Assembly: GCF_002975275.1 (NCBI RefSeq)
Contig: NZ_PCOQ01000007.1
Span: forward strand, 62,001 to 126,000
DNA length: 64,000 bases
Source: Achromobacter sp. MYb9
GTDB lineage: Bacteria; Pseudomonadota; Gammaproteobacteria; Burkholderiales; Burkholderiaceae_B
Direction of reading: 5' to 3'
The notes beneath the pieces are model-generated. The model was given only the letters and a program-made list of their open reading frames with translations, did no database searches and had not been told where the DNA came from. Of the stretch, positions 44,934 to 53,956 are shown in pieces. The first letter of the stretch is position 1; the number at the start of each line of letters is the position of its first letter. A program made the position numbers and the translations under genes.

Positions 44934-46319
44934 ATGTCCACTCAAGTCCTATCGCGTTGGGAGCCGGATAATCCCGGCTTCTGGAAGCAGACCGGCGCGC
45001 GCGTCGCCAACCGCAACCTCTGGATCTCCATTCCGGCGCTGATGCTGGCGTTCAGCATCTGGATGCTGTGGAGCGTGGTGGTGGTCAACCTGGACCGCGC
45101 CGGCTTCATGCTGTCCAAGAACCAGCTGTTCTGGCTGACCGCGCTGCCCGCGCTGTCTGGCGCCACCCTGCGCATTTTCTATTCCTTCCTGGTGCCTGTT
45201 TTTGGCGGCCGTAAATGGACGGCCATCTCCACGGCCTCGTTGCTGATTCCGGCATTGGGCATGGGGTTCGCGCTGCGCGACCCGACCACCTCGTTTCCCA
45301 CGCTGCTGATCCTGGCGCTGCTGTGCGGCCTGGGCGGCGGCAACTTCAGTTCCAGCATGGCCAACATCAGCTTCTTCTTTCCCAAGGAAAAAAAGGGCTT
45401 GGCCACGGGGCTGAACGCCGGCATCGGCAATCTGGGCGTATCGCTGGTGCAGTTCGTGGTGCCGGTGGTGATCTCGGTGGGCGTCTTCGGTGTTGCTGGC
45501 GGCGCGCCGCAGGAAATCACCGTCAACGGCGCGCAGCAGAACCTGTGGCTGCAGAACGCCGGCTTCATCTGGGTGATCCCCATCGCCATCGCGGCCATCG
45601 CCGCGTGGTTCGGCATGAACGACATCGCCGACGCGCGCGCGTCCTTCGCCGACCAGGCCGTGATTTTCAAACGCAAGCACAACTGGTTGATGTGCTGGCT
45701 GTACGTGGGCACCTTCGGTTCGTTCATCGGCTTCTCGGCGGGTTTCGCCATGCTGACCAAGACGCTGTTCCCGCAGGTCAATCCCATGACCTACGCGTTT
45801 CTCGGCCCGCTGGTGGGTTCGCTGACGCGTCCCGTGGGCGGCTGGGTGTCCGACAAGCTGGGCGGCGCGCGCGTCACGCTGTTCACCTTCGCCGGCATGA
45901 TCGCCGCGGTGCTGGGCGTGGTGATGTTCCTGCCCGTGGGCGGGCAGGGCGGCGATTTCAACGGCTTTCTGGCCATGTTCATCGTGCTGTTCGCGCTGAC
46001 CGGCCTGGGCAACGGATCCACGTTCCGCATGATCCCCGTGATCTTCCTGCGCGAACGCACGCAGGCGGCAGAAGGCAAGGGCGCGGCGGGCCAGAAGCAG
46101 GCCATGAGCGAAGCGGCCAAGGAATCCGCCGCCGTGCTGGGCTTTTCCGGGGCCATCGGCGCCTACGGCGGCTTTTTCATCCCGCGCAGCTTCGGCACTT
46201 CTCTGGAAATGACGGGCGGTGTGCAGGCGGCGCTGTATTGCTTCATCGGTTTCTACGCCACTTGCATGCTGATCACCTGGTGGTTCTACGCGCGCCGCAA
46301 CGCGCCGGTGCCTTGCTGA
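44934..46319 (+). CDS. narK2: NarK2-type nitrate/nitrite antiporter
   Basis: 461 residues with twelve helices. The nitrate-signature-like segments GLGGGNFSSSMANISFFFPKEKKG and GLGNGSTFRMIPVIFLRE are both present, as in Escherichia coli NarK. It should exchange external nitrate for internal nitrite, working with the preceding NarK1. It is 40 bp after narK1 and separated from narG by a 156-bp region with its own promoter elements. AGAGAG provides the ribosome site. Confidence 0.92.
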   Translation: MSTQVLSRWEPDNPGFWKQTGARVANRNLWISIPALMLAFSIWMLWSVVVVNLDRAGFMLSKNQLFWLTALPALSGATLRIFYSFLVPVFGGRKWTAISTASLLIPALGMGFALRDPTTSFPTLLILALLCGLGGGNFSSSMANISFFFPKEKKGLATGLNAGIGNLGVSLVQFVVPVVISVGVFGVAGGAPQEITVNGAQQNLWLQNAGFIWVIPIAIAAIAAWFGMNDIADARASFADQAVIFKRKHNWLMCWLYVGTFGSFIGFSAGFAMLTKTLFPQVNPMTYAFLGPLVGSLTRPVGGWVSDKLGGARVTLFTFAGMIAAVLGVVMFLPVGGQGGDFNGFLAMFIVLFALTGLGNGSTFRMIPVIFLRERTQAAEGKGAAGQKQAMSEAAKESAAVLGFSGAIGAYGGFFIPRSFGTSLEMTGGVQAALYCFIGFYATCMLITWWFYARRNAPVPC

Positions 46320-46343
46320 GCGCGTGCCGCGCGCGCGGCCAGG

Positions 46344-46415
46344 GTGACTAGTCACTTTGCCGCGCCCGGCCTGTGCCACTGGCGAATAGTCGGGGGACGG
46401 AGCCGCGCCTAAAGT
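46344..46415 (+). promoter_or_regulatory. narG promoter with the same two-element architecture
   Basis: GTGACTAGTCAC (46344-46355), a perfect palindrome, then 25 bp, GGCGAAT (46381-46387), then 22 bp, TAAAGT (46410-46415) as a -10 element. Spacing is identical to narK1. The arrangement implies an activator near -72 and another near -40 (inference). Confidence 0.6.
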
Positions 46416-46475
46416 GGTTTCAACGGCATTGATCGCAGTACGCGCCGGCCAGGCCGGCGTTCTTGGAGAAACACA

Positions 46476-49400
46476 ATGAGTCATTTTCTGGACCGGCTGA
46501 AGTTCATGTCGCGGGTGAAGTCCACCTTCGCGAACGGCCACGGCGAAACGGTCAACGAAGACCGCAAGTGGGAAAACGCCTATCGCTCCCGTTGGCAGCA
46601 CGACAAGGTCGTGCGTTCGACTCACGGCGTGAACTGCACGGGGTCGTGTTCGTGGAAGGTCTACGTCAAGAATGGTCTGATCACCTGGGAAACCCAGCAG
46701 ACGGACTATCCGCGCACGCGTCCCGACCTGCCTAATCACGAACCTCGCGGCTGTCCCCGTGGCGCCTCTTACAGCTGGTACGTGTATTCGGCGCAGCGGG
46801 TGAAGTACCCGATGATCCGGGGCCGCCTGATGGAAATGTGGCGCGAGGCGCGCAAGACCATGGACCCCATCGCCGCCTGGGAATGGATCAGCCAGGACCC
46901 CGTTCGCGCCAAGCGCTACAAGGCCATTCGCGGCCTGGGCGGCTTTGTGCGCGCCGATTGGGATACGGCCACCGAGATCATTGCCGCCGCCAACGCGCTG
47001 ACCATCAAGAAATACGGCCCGGACCGCGTGATCGGCTTTTCGCCCATCCCGGCCATGTCCATGGTCAGCTACGCCGCCGGCGCGCGCTACCTGAGCCTGC
47101 TGGGCGGCGCGTGTCTGAGCTTCTACGACTGGTACTGCGACCTGCCGCCTGCCAGCCCGCAGGTCTGGGGCGAACAGACCGACGTGCCGGAATCGGCCGA
47201 CTGGTACAACTCGACCTATCTGATGGTGTGGGGCTCGAACGTGCCCCAGACCCGCACGCCCGACGCCCACTTCTACACCGAGGTTCGCTACAAGGGCACC
47301 AAGACGGTGGCCGTATCCAGCGACTTCGGCGAAATGGTCAAGTTCGGCGATATCTGGCTGGCGCCCAAGCAGGGCACCGATGCGGCGCTGGCGATGGCCA
47401 TGGGCCACGTGATCCTGAAGGAATTCCACCTGTCGGCGAACCCGTCGCCGTACTTCCAGGATTACGTGCGCCGCTATACCGACATGCCGATGCTGGTCCT
47501 GCTGAAGGAGCGCGATGGCTTCTATGCGCCCGACCATTTCCTGCGTGCCTCGCACCTGGATGGCGCGCTGGGCGAGCAGAACAACCCCGATTGGAAGACG
47601 CTGGTGCTGGACGCGCGCAGCGGCGACCTGGTGGCGCCCAATGGCAGCATCGGCTTTCGCTGGGGCGAAGGCGCCGTCAACGGCGGTGAAAAGGTCGGAC
47701 GCTGGAACCTGGAATCCAAGGACGGCGGCAATGGGCGCGAGATCGAGCCGGCCTTGAGCTTGGTCGGCGCCGGCAGCGACGTGGTCGGCGTGGGCTTCCC
47801 GTACTTTGGCAGCGAACACGACGAACTGCTGGTGCGCAACGTGCCGGCCCGCCGCATCCGCCTGGCCGACGGCACGGACGCGCTGGTTGCCACCGTGTAC
47901 GACCTGCAAATGGCGAACTACGGGCTGGACCGCGGCCTGGGCGGCGGCAATGTCGCGTCGTCCTTCGACGACGACGTGCCCTATACGCCCGCGTGGCAGG
48001 AAAAGCACACCGGCGTGCCGCGCGCGCAGGTGATCCAGGTGGCGCGTGAATTCGCACAGAACGCGCACGATACCGAAGGCAAGTCGATGGTGATCGTGGG
48101 CGCCGGCCTGAATCACTGGTACCACATGGACATGATCTACCGCGGCATCATCAACATGCTGATGATGTGCGGCTGCGTCGGCAAGAGCGGGGGCGGCTGG
48201 GCCCACTATGTGGGCCAGGAAAAGCTACGTCCGCAGTTCGGTTGGGCGCCGCTGGCGTTCGGGTCGGACTGGGTGCGCCCGCCGCGCCAGATGAACGGCA
48301 CGTCCTTCTTCTATGCGCACACCAGCCAGTGGCGTCATGAAAAGCTGAATGTGCAGGAAATCCTGGGGCCGACCGCCGACCGCGCCAAGTATGGCGACCT
48401 CAGCATGATCGACCTGAACGCCCGCGCCGAGCGCATGGGCTGGCTGCCGTCGGCGCCGCAACTGCGTACCAATCCGCTGGACGTGGTGGCCCAGGCCGAA
48501 GCCGCCGGCGTCGACCCCGTGGCGCATGCCGTCGAGCAACTGAAATCCGGGGCGCTGCGCATGTCGTGCGAAGACCCGGACGATCCGGCCAACTTCCCGC
48601 GCAACATGTTCGTCTGGCGTTCCAACATCCTGGGTTCCAGCGGCAAGGGCCACGAGTACTTCCTGAAGTACCTCCTGGGCACGCAGAACGCGGTGTTCGG
48701 CGACGAGGGCGACGCGATCAAGCCTACGGAAGTGACGTTCCAGGACGATGCCGCCGAAGGCAAGCTGGACCTGCTGACCGTGCTGGACTTCCGCATGAGC
48801 ACCACCTGCCTGTATGGCGACATCGTGCTGCCGACGGCCACCTGGTATGAAAAGGACGATCTGAACACGTCCGACATGCACCCGTTCATCCACCCCTTGA
48901 GTGAAGCGGTGCAACCGCTGTGGGAAAGCAAGACCGACTGGGAGATCTACAAACTGCTGGCCAAGAAGTTCAGCGAGATCGGCGGGCCCTACCTGGGCAA
49001 GCGCCGCGACCTGGTGCTGACGCCGCTGATGCACGACACGCCGGGGGAACTGGGCCAGGCCTTCGAGCCCAAGGACTGGAAACTGGGCGAATGCGACCTG
49101 GTGCCGGGCAAGACCGCGCCGTCCATGACCGTGGTCGAACGCGACTACAACGACATCTACCGCAAGTTCACGTCCGTCGGCCCCTTGCTGGACAAGCTGG
49201 GCAACGGCGGCAAGGGCATCAACTGGAACACCGAGCACGAAGTGCGCGAGTTGGCCGGCATCAATGAAAGCGTGGCCGAGGCCGGCGTCAGCCAGGGCCG
49301 TCCGCGCCTGGACACCGCCATCGACGCCGCCGAAATGATCCTGACCTTCGCGCCCGAGACCAACGGTCACGTGTCGGTCAAGGCCTGGGAAGCGCTGGGC

Positions 49401-50237
49401 AAGATCACCGGACGCGAACACACGCATCTGGCCGCCGGCCGCGAGCACGACAAGATCCGCTTTCGCGATGTCCAGGCACAGCCCCGCAAGATCATTTCCG
49501 CGCCAACGTGGTCGGGCCTGGAAAGCGAAGAGGTCAGCTACAACGCCGGCTATACCAACGTGCACGAACTGATTCCGTGGCGCACGCTGACCGGCCGCCA
49601 GCAGTTCTACCAGGACCATCGCTGGATGCTGGATTTTGGTGAAGGTTCCTGCGTGTACAAGCCAGCCATCGACACCAAGACGGTCGCGCCCATGCTGGGC
49701 CGCTACCCGAACGGCGAAAAGGAACTGGTCCTGAACTGGCTGACGCCGCACCAGAAGTGGGGCATCCACAGCACGTACTCGGACAACCTCCGGATGTTGA
49801 CGCTCAGCCGCGGCGGCCCCCACGTGTGGGTGTCCGAAACGGAAGCCAAGCAGGCCGGGCTGGTCGACAACGATTGGGTGGAAGTCTTCAACGTCAACGG
49901 TACCTTGACCGCGCGGGTGGTGGTAAGCCAGCGCGTGCCGGTGGGCATGTGCCTGATGTATCACGCGCAGGAAAAGATCGTGAACGTGCCCGGCGCCGAA
50001 ACCAGCGGCAAGCGCGGCGGCATCCATAACTCGGTCACGCGCACGGTGCTCAAGCCCACGCACATGATCGGCGGCTACGCGCAGCAGGCCTACGGTTTCA
50101 ACTATTACGGCACGGTCGGCGCCAATCGCGACGAATTCGTGGTGCTGCGCAAGATGAAGAAAGTGGACTGGCTGGATGGCCCGCTCGTTGAAGCCCCTGC
50201 CACGGAAGCAACGCAACAAAAAGAGAAGCAATCATGA
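46476..50237 (+). CDS. narG: respiratory nitrate reductase alpha subunit
   Basis: 1253 residues, the usual NarG length. The HGVNCTGSCSW motif binds the FS0 cluster, and SADWYNSTYLMVWGSNVP carries the aspartate that ligates the molybdenum of the bis-MGD cofactor. It reduces nitrate to nitrite at the cytoplasmic face with quinol electrons passed through NarI and NarH. The N-terminal region lacks a Tat signal, as expected for cytoplasmic NarG. TTGGAGAAA precedes the ATG. It overlaps narH by 4 nt (ATGA). The enzyme needs the downstream moaA and mobB products for its cofactor. Confidence 0.97.
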   Translation: MSHFLDRLKFMSRVKSTFANGHGETVNEDRKWENAYRSRWQHDKVVRSTHGVNCTGSCSWKVYVKNGLITWETQQTDYPRTRPDLPNHEPRGCPRGASYSWYVYSAQRVKYPMIRGRLMEMWREARKTMDPIAAWEWISQDPVRAKRYKAIRGLGGFVRADWDTATEIIAAANALTIKKYGPDRVIGFSPIPAMSMVSYAAGARYLSLLGGACLSFYDWYCDLPPASPQVWGEQTDVPESADWYNSTYLMVWGSNVPQTRTPDAHFYTEVRYKGTKTVAVSSDFGEMVKFGDIWLAPKQGTDAALAMAMGHVILKEFHLSANPSPYFQDYVRRYTDMPMLVLLKERDGFYAPDHFLRASHLDGALGEQNNPDWKTLVLDARSGDLVAPNGSIGFRWGEGAVNGGEKVGRWNLESKDGGNGREIEPALSLVGAGSDVVGVGFPYFGSEHDELLVRNVPARRIRLADGTDALVATVYDLQMANYGLDRGLGGGNVASSFDDDVPYTPAWQEKHTGVPRAQVIQVAREFAQNAHDTEGKSMVIVGAGLNHWYHMDMIYRGIINMLMMCGCVGKSGGGWAHYVGQEKLRPQFGWAPLAFGSDWVRPPRQMNGTSFFYAHTSQWRHEKLNVQEILGPTADRAKYGDLSMIDLNARAERMGWLPSAPQLRTNPLDVVAQAEAAGVDPVAHAVEQLKSGALRMSCEDPDDPANFPRNMFVWRSNILGSSGKGHEYFLKYLLGTQNAVFGDEGDAIKPTEVTFQDDAAEGKLDLLTVLDFRMSTTCLYGDIVLPTATWYEKDDLNTSDMHPFIHPLSEAVQPLWESKTDWEIYKLLAKKFSEIGGPYLGKRRDLVLTPLMHDTPGELGQAFEPKDWKLGECDLVPGKTAPSMTVVERDYNDIYRKFTSVGPLLDKLGNGGKGINWNTEHEVRELAGINESVAEAGVSQGRPRLDTAIDAAEMILTFAPETNGHVSVKAWEALGKITGREHTHLAAGREHDKIRFRDVQAQPRKIISAPTWSGLESEEVSYNAGYTNVHELIPWRTLTGRQQFYQDHRWMLDFGEGSCVYKPAIDTKTVAPMLGRYPNGEKELVLNWLTPHQKWGIHSTYSDNLRMLTLSRGGPHVWVSETEAKQAGLVDNDWVEVFNVNGTLTARVVVSQRVPVGMCLMYHAQEKIVNVPGAETSGKRGGIHNSVTRTVLKPTHMIGGYAQQAYGFNYYGTVGANRDEFVVLRKMKKVDWLDGPLVEAPATEATQQKEKQS

Positions 50238-51802
50238 GGATACGCGCTCAAATCGGCATGGTGCTGAACCTGGACAAGTGCATCGGCTGCCACACTTGCT
50301 CGGTGACCTGCAAGAACGTGTGGACCAGCCGCGATGGCGTCGAATACGCCTGGTTCAACAACGTCGAGACCAAGCCCGGCATCGGCTATCCCAAGGAATG
50401 GGAGAACCAGGACAAGTGGAAGGGCGGCTGGAAGCGCACCGCCGCCGGCAAGCTGGAGCCGCGCCAGGGCGGCAAGCTGCGCATTCTGGCCAACCTGTTC
50501 GCCAACCCGAACCTGCCGGCCATCGACGACTACTACGAACCCTTCACGTTCGACTACGAGCATCTGCAGAACGCCCCTTTGCTGCAGACCCCGCCCACCG
50601 CGCGCCCGATTTCGGTACTGACGGGCAAGAAGATGGAGAAAATCCAATGGGGCCCGAACTGGGAAGACGATCTGGGCGGCGAGTTCAGTTCGCGCAGCCG
50701 GGACGCGCTTTTCGAAGGCGTGCAGAAAGAGATGTACTCGACGTTCGAGAACACCTTCATGATGTACTTGCCGCGCCTGTGCGAACACTGCCTGAATCCG
50801 GCCTGTGTCGCCAGTTGCCCGTCCGGCTCGATCTACAAGCGCGAAGACGACGGCATCGTGCTGGTGGACCAGGACAAATGCCGCGGGTGGCGCATGTGCA
50901 TCTCGGGCTGCCCGTACAAGAAGATCTACTACAACTGGAGCAGCGGCAAGGCGGAGAAGTGCACCTTCTGCTACCCACGCATCGAAGCCGGCCAGCCGAC
51001 CGTCTGCTCGGAAACCTGCGTGGGCCGCATCCGCTACCTGGGCGTCATGTTGTACGACGCCGACCAGATCGAGCGCGCGGCGGCCACCGCCGACGAGCAA
51101 GACCTGTACGAATCGCAGCTGGACCTGTTCCTGGACCCGCATTCACCGGAAGTGATCGCCGCTGCCCGCGAACAGGGCATTCCCGAATCGTGGCTGGAAG
51201 CCGCGCGCCAATCGCCCGTCTACAAGATGGCGGTGCAATGGCGCGTTGCCTTCCCGCTGCACCCGGAATACCGCACGTTGCCGATGGTCTGGTACATCCC
51301 CCCGTTGTCGCCCATCCAGACGGCGGCGGAGGCCGGCAAGATGCCTCAGCGCACCGTGGGCAAGAGCGCCATGATCCCGGACGTGTCCAGCCTGCGCATT
51401 CCCGTGCGTTACCTGGCCAACCTGCTGACGGCGGGCAAGGAAGCGCCGGTGCTGCAAGCCCTGGAGCGCATGCTCGCCATGCGCGCCTACAAGCGCTCGG
51501 AAACCGTGCACGGCGAACGCGACACCGCCTTGCTGGAGCAGGTGGGCCTGACCGAAGCCACCGTGCAGGACATGTACAAGATCATGGCCATTGCCGACTA
51601 CGAGGACCGTTTCGTCGTGCCTAGCAGCCATAAGGAAGTGGTGGAAGACAGCTTCAACGAGAAGGGCAGTTGCGGGTTCACATTCGGCAATGGCTGCTCG
51701 GGCGGCGTGTCCGAAGGCACCTTGTTCGGACGCAAGCCTGAAGGCAGCGAGATCTTCATCGAGATGCCGAAATCCCGCAAGAAAGCCGCCGTGGCGCGCT
51801 AG
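50234..51802 (+). CDS. narH: respiratory nitrate reductase beta subunit
   Basis: 522 residues with four Fe-S cluster motifs: CIGCHTCSVTCKN near residues 16-28, CEHCLNPACVASCPSG, CRGWRMCISGCPYKK (the tryptophan replaces a cysteine, as in NarH's 3Fe-4S cluster), and CTFCYPR...CSETC. It carries electrons from the NarI haems to NarG at the inner face of the membrane. AAGAGAAG precedes the ATG, which overlaps the narG stop. The 15-bp gap to narJ indicates one transcript. Confidence 0.97.
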   Translation: MRIRAQIGMVLNLDKCIGCHTCSVTCKNVWTSRDGVEYAWFNNVETKPGIGYPKEWENQDKWKGGWKRTAAGKLEPRQGGKLRILANLFANPNLPAIDDYYEPFTFDYEHLQNAPLLQTPPTARPISVLTGKKMEKIQWGPNWEDDLGGEFSSRSRDALFEGVQKEMYSTFENTFMMYLPRLCEHCLNPACVASCPSGSIYKREDDGIVLVDQDKCRGWRMCISGCPYKKIYYNWSSGKAEKCTFCYPRIEAGQPTVCSETCVGRIRYLGVMLYDADQIERAAATADEQDLYESQLDLFLDPHSPEVIAAAREQGIPESWLEAARQSPVYKMAVQWRVAFPLHPEYRTLPMVWYIPPLSPIQTAAEAGKMPQRTVGKSAMIPDVSSLRIPVRYLANLLTAGKEAPVLQALERMLAMRAYKRSETVHGERDTALLEQVGLTEATVQDMYKIMAIADYEDRFVVPSSHKEVVEDSFNEKGSCGFTFGNGCSGGVSEGTLFGRKPEGSEIFIEMPKSRKKAAVAR

Positions 51803-51816
51803 GAAAGGAGAACTTC

Positions 51817-52464
51817 ATGAACCTGTACCGTTTGCTTTCCGCTTTGCTCAGCTATCCCGAGCCCGACCTGCTGGACGCCCTGGGCGAAGTGGAAACGGCG
51901 CTTGCCGCCGATCCCGACGCCGAGGAAGCCCTGCAGCCGTTGATCGCCTACCTGGCCACCAACGGCCTGATCGCCGTGCAGGAAAACTATGTGGCCACGT
52001 TCGACCGCAACCGCTCGCATTCGCTGCACTTGTTTGAACACGTGCACGGCGAAAGCCGCGACCGCGGCCAGGCCATGGTCGACCTGCTGGAGACGTACCG
52101 CGGCCACGGCTTCGAACCCATCGTGTCCGAGCTGCCCGACCATGTCCCGTTGTTCCTGGAGTTCCTGGGCGTGATCGAACCGAACGAGGCGCAGGAACTG
52201 CTGGATGAGGCGATCCACGTGCTGGCCGCCATCGGCGCGCGGCTGGCCAAAGGCGACAGCCCCTACGCAGGGATCTTCGCGGTGCTGCGCGCCCAGTCCA
52301 CCGTGACCCCGCGCGAACAGACGGCGCCGCCCGTGCGCGACATGGACGACGCCATGGAGACCTTCGGCGTCAGCCAGGACGGCGTGGAACCGCTGCTGCG
52401 GCCGTTCTCGGGCGATGGCGCGCAGACCCTGCGCTTCTACCCCCGGGCGCCGGCCGCCCATTAA
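51817..52464 (+). CDS. narJ: nitrate reductase assembly chaperone
   Basis: 215 residues, helical, beginning MNLYRLLSALLSYPEPDLLDA, with the TorD/NarJ-family segment NRSHSLHLFEHVHGESRDRGQAM and YRGHGFEPIVSELPDHVPLFLEFL. It binds the NarG N terminus and aids molybdenum-cofactor insertion before membrane attachment. A strong AGGAAAGGAG ribosome site precedes the ATG. It sits between narH and narI, as in most nar operons. Confidence 0.95.
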   Translation: MNLYRLLSALLSYPEPDLLDALGEVETALAADPDAEEALQPLIAYLATNGLIAVQENYVATFDRNRSHSLHLFEHVHGESRDRGQAMVDLLETYRGHGFEPIVSELPDHVPLFLEFLGVIEPNEAQELLDEAIHVLAAIGARLAKGDSPYAGIFAVLRAQSTVTPREQTAPPVRDMDDAMETFGVSQDGVEPLLRPFSGDGAQTLRFYPRAPAAH

Positions 52465-52482
52465 CGCTCAGGACGACGCATC

Positions 52483-53166
52483 ATGAATTCCCTGAATCAG
52501 TTTCTCTTTGGCATCTATCCCTATATTGCGCTGACGGTCTTCCTGCTGGGCAGCCTGGCGCGCTTCGAGCGCGAGCAATACACCTGGAAGACAGATAGCT
52601 CGCAACTGCTGCACCGCGGCCAGTTGCGGCTGGGGAACATCCTGTTCCACGTCGGCATCCTTGGGCTGTTCTTCGGCCATCTGGCCGGGCTGCTGACGCC
52701 GGTCGTGGTGTGGGACACCCTGGGCGTCTCGCACACGCTGAAGCAGGCGGTCGCCATGGCGGCTGGCGGCATCATGGGCGGCCTCTGCCTGATCGGGCTG
52801 TTGATCCTGATCCACCGCCGCCTGACCGATCCGCGCATTGCCCGCACGACCCGTCCCGGCGACAAGCTGCTGCTGTTGTGGATCCTTGTCACCTTGCTGC
52901 TGGGCCTGTCGACCATCGTGCTCTCGGCTGGCCACATGGACGGCGAAATGATGGTGCGCCTGATGACCTGGGCGCAGCACATTGTCACCTTCCAGGGCGA
53001 CGCCGCCAGCCATGTCGCCGATGTGCCGCTGCTGTTCAAGATGCACCTGTTCATGGGCCTGACGCTGTTCGTGATCTTCCCGTTCACGCGCCTGGTGCAC
53101 GTCTGGAGCGGCTTCGCCTCGCTGGGCTATCTGGGCCGCGCGTGGCAGTTGGTCCGTCCGCGCTGA
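52483..53166 (+). CDS. narI: respiratory nitrate reductase gamma subunit
   Basis: 227 residues with five membrane helices. The di-haem cytochrome b histidines are seen in GNILFHVGILGLFFGHLAG on one side and FKMHLFMGLTLFVIFPFTRLVHVW on the other. It anchors NarGH, oxidises quinol at the periplasmic side and passes electrons inwards. AGGA precedes the ATG. It is followed by a parvulin gene 25 bp later. Confidence 0.96.
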   Translation: MNSLNQFLFGIYPYIALTVFLLGSLARFEREQYTWKTDSSQLLHRGQLRLGNILFHVGILGLFFGHLAGLLTPVVVWDTLGVSHTLKQAVAMAAGGIMGGLCLIGLLILIHRRLTDPRIARTTRPGDKLLLLWILVTLLLGLSTIVLSAGHMDGEMMVRLMTWAQHIVTFQGDAASHVADVPLLFKMHLFMGLTLFVIFPFTRLVHVWSGFASLGYLGRAWQLVRPR

Positions 53167-53191
53167 ATCGACACGCACCCAGGAGCCGAAC

Positions 53192-53956
53192 ATGCCTGTC
53201 ATTGTGAATGGCGTCGAACTGAACGACGCAGATCTGGAACGTGAACTGCCGCTACACGCGCAAGCCGACAATCCGATGCGCCACGCGGTCACCGCGCTGG
53301 TCTTGCGGCGGGTGCTGCTGGACGAAGCCGGCCGGCTCGGGCTGGCCGCCGAAGACGAAGAGGGCGCTATCAGCGCCTTGCTCGCGGCACAGGCGCCAGC
53401 CCCCCAAGCGGACGACGCCGCCTGCCGCCGCTTCTATCAGATGCACCCGCAACGTTTCATGGTGGGCGAACTGGTCGAAGCCGACCACATCCTGTTCCAG
53501 GTCACGCCCAGCGTAAACCTGGACATGCTGCGCGCCCACGCCAACGTGGTGCTGCAGGAATTGCTGGCCGATCCTTCGCGCTTCGCCGAGGTGGCGCGCG
53601 AGCAGTCCAACTGTCCGTCGGCGACGGTGGGCGGCAACCTGGGCCAGCTGGGCCGCGGCGACACCGTGCCGGAGTTCGAGCGCGCCGTCTTCGCGCTGCC
53701 CTCGGGCGGATTGCTGCCGCAGTTGCTGCAAACCCGGCACGGCCTGCACATCGTCCGGGTGACGCGCCGCATCGAAGGCCGGCTGTTGCCGTATGAGCAC
53801 GTGGCGCAGCAGATCGCCATGGCGCTGACTTCGATGAGCCGCGACACGGCCTGGCGGCAGTACACCAAGCTGCTGGTCGAGCGCGCAGACGTCCAGGGTG
53901 TCGATCTTGCCGCAGGCGGCGAACCTGAACGCGTCTACGGCGGGAGCGCCGCATGA
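53192..53956 (+). CDS. PpiC/parvulin-type peptidyl-prolyl isomerase (NifM-like)
   Basis: 254 residues without an evident signal peptide. The parvulin domain (about 85-190) has VEADHILFQVT, SNCPSATVGGNLGQLGRGDTVPEFE and LLQTRHGLHIVRV. Such NifM-like isomerases accompany nar operons in many beta-proteobacteria and probably help fold a nitrate reductase subunit. AGGAG precedes the ATG. The gene overlaps moaA by 4 nt, showing that it is part of the operon. Confidence 0.9.
   Translation: MPVIVNGVELNDADLERELPLHAQADNPMRHAVTALVLRRVLLDEAGRLGLAAEDEEGAISALLAAQAPAPQADDAACRRFYQMHPQRFMVGELVEADHILFQVTPSVNLDMLRAHANVVLQELLADPSRFAEVAREQSNCPSATVGGNLGQLGRGDTVPEFERAVFALPSGGLLPQLLQTRHGLHIVRVTRRIEGRLLPYEHVAQQIAMALTSMSRDTAWRQYTKLLVERADVQGVDLAAGGEPERVYGGSAA

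Noticed and set aside
44949-48206. Open frame of about 1085 codons antisense to narK2 and narG
   Set aside because: Covers two certain genes on the other strand, shows shadow composition and no domain.
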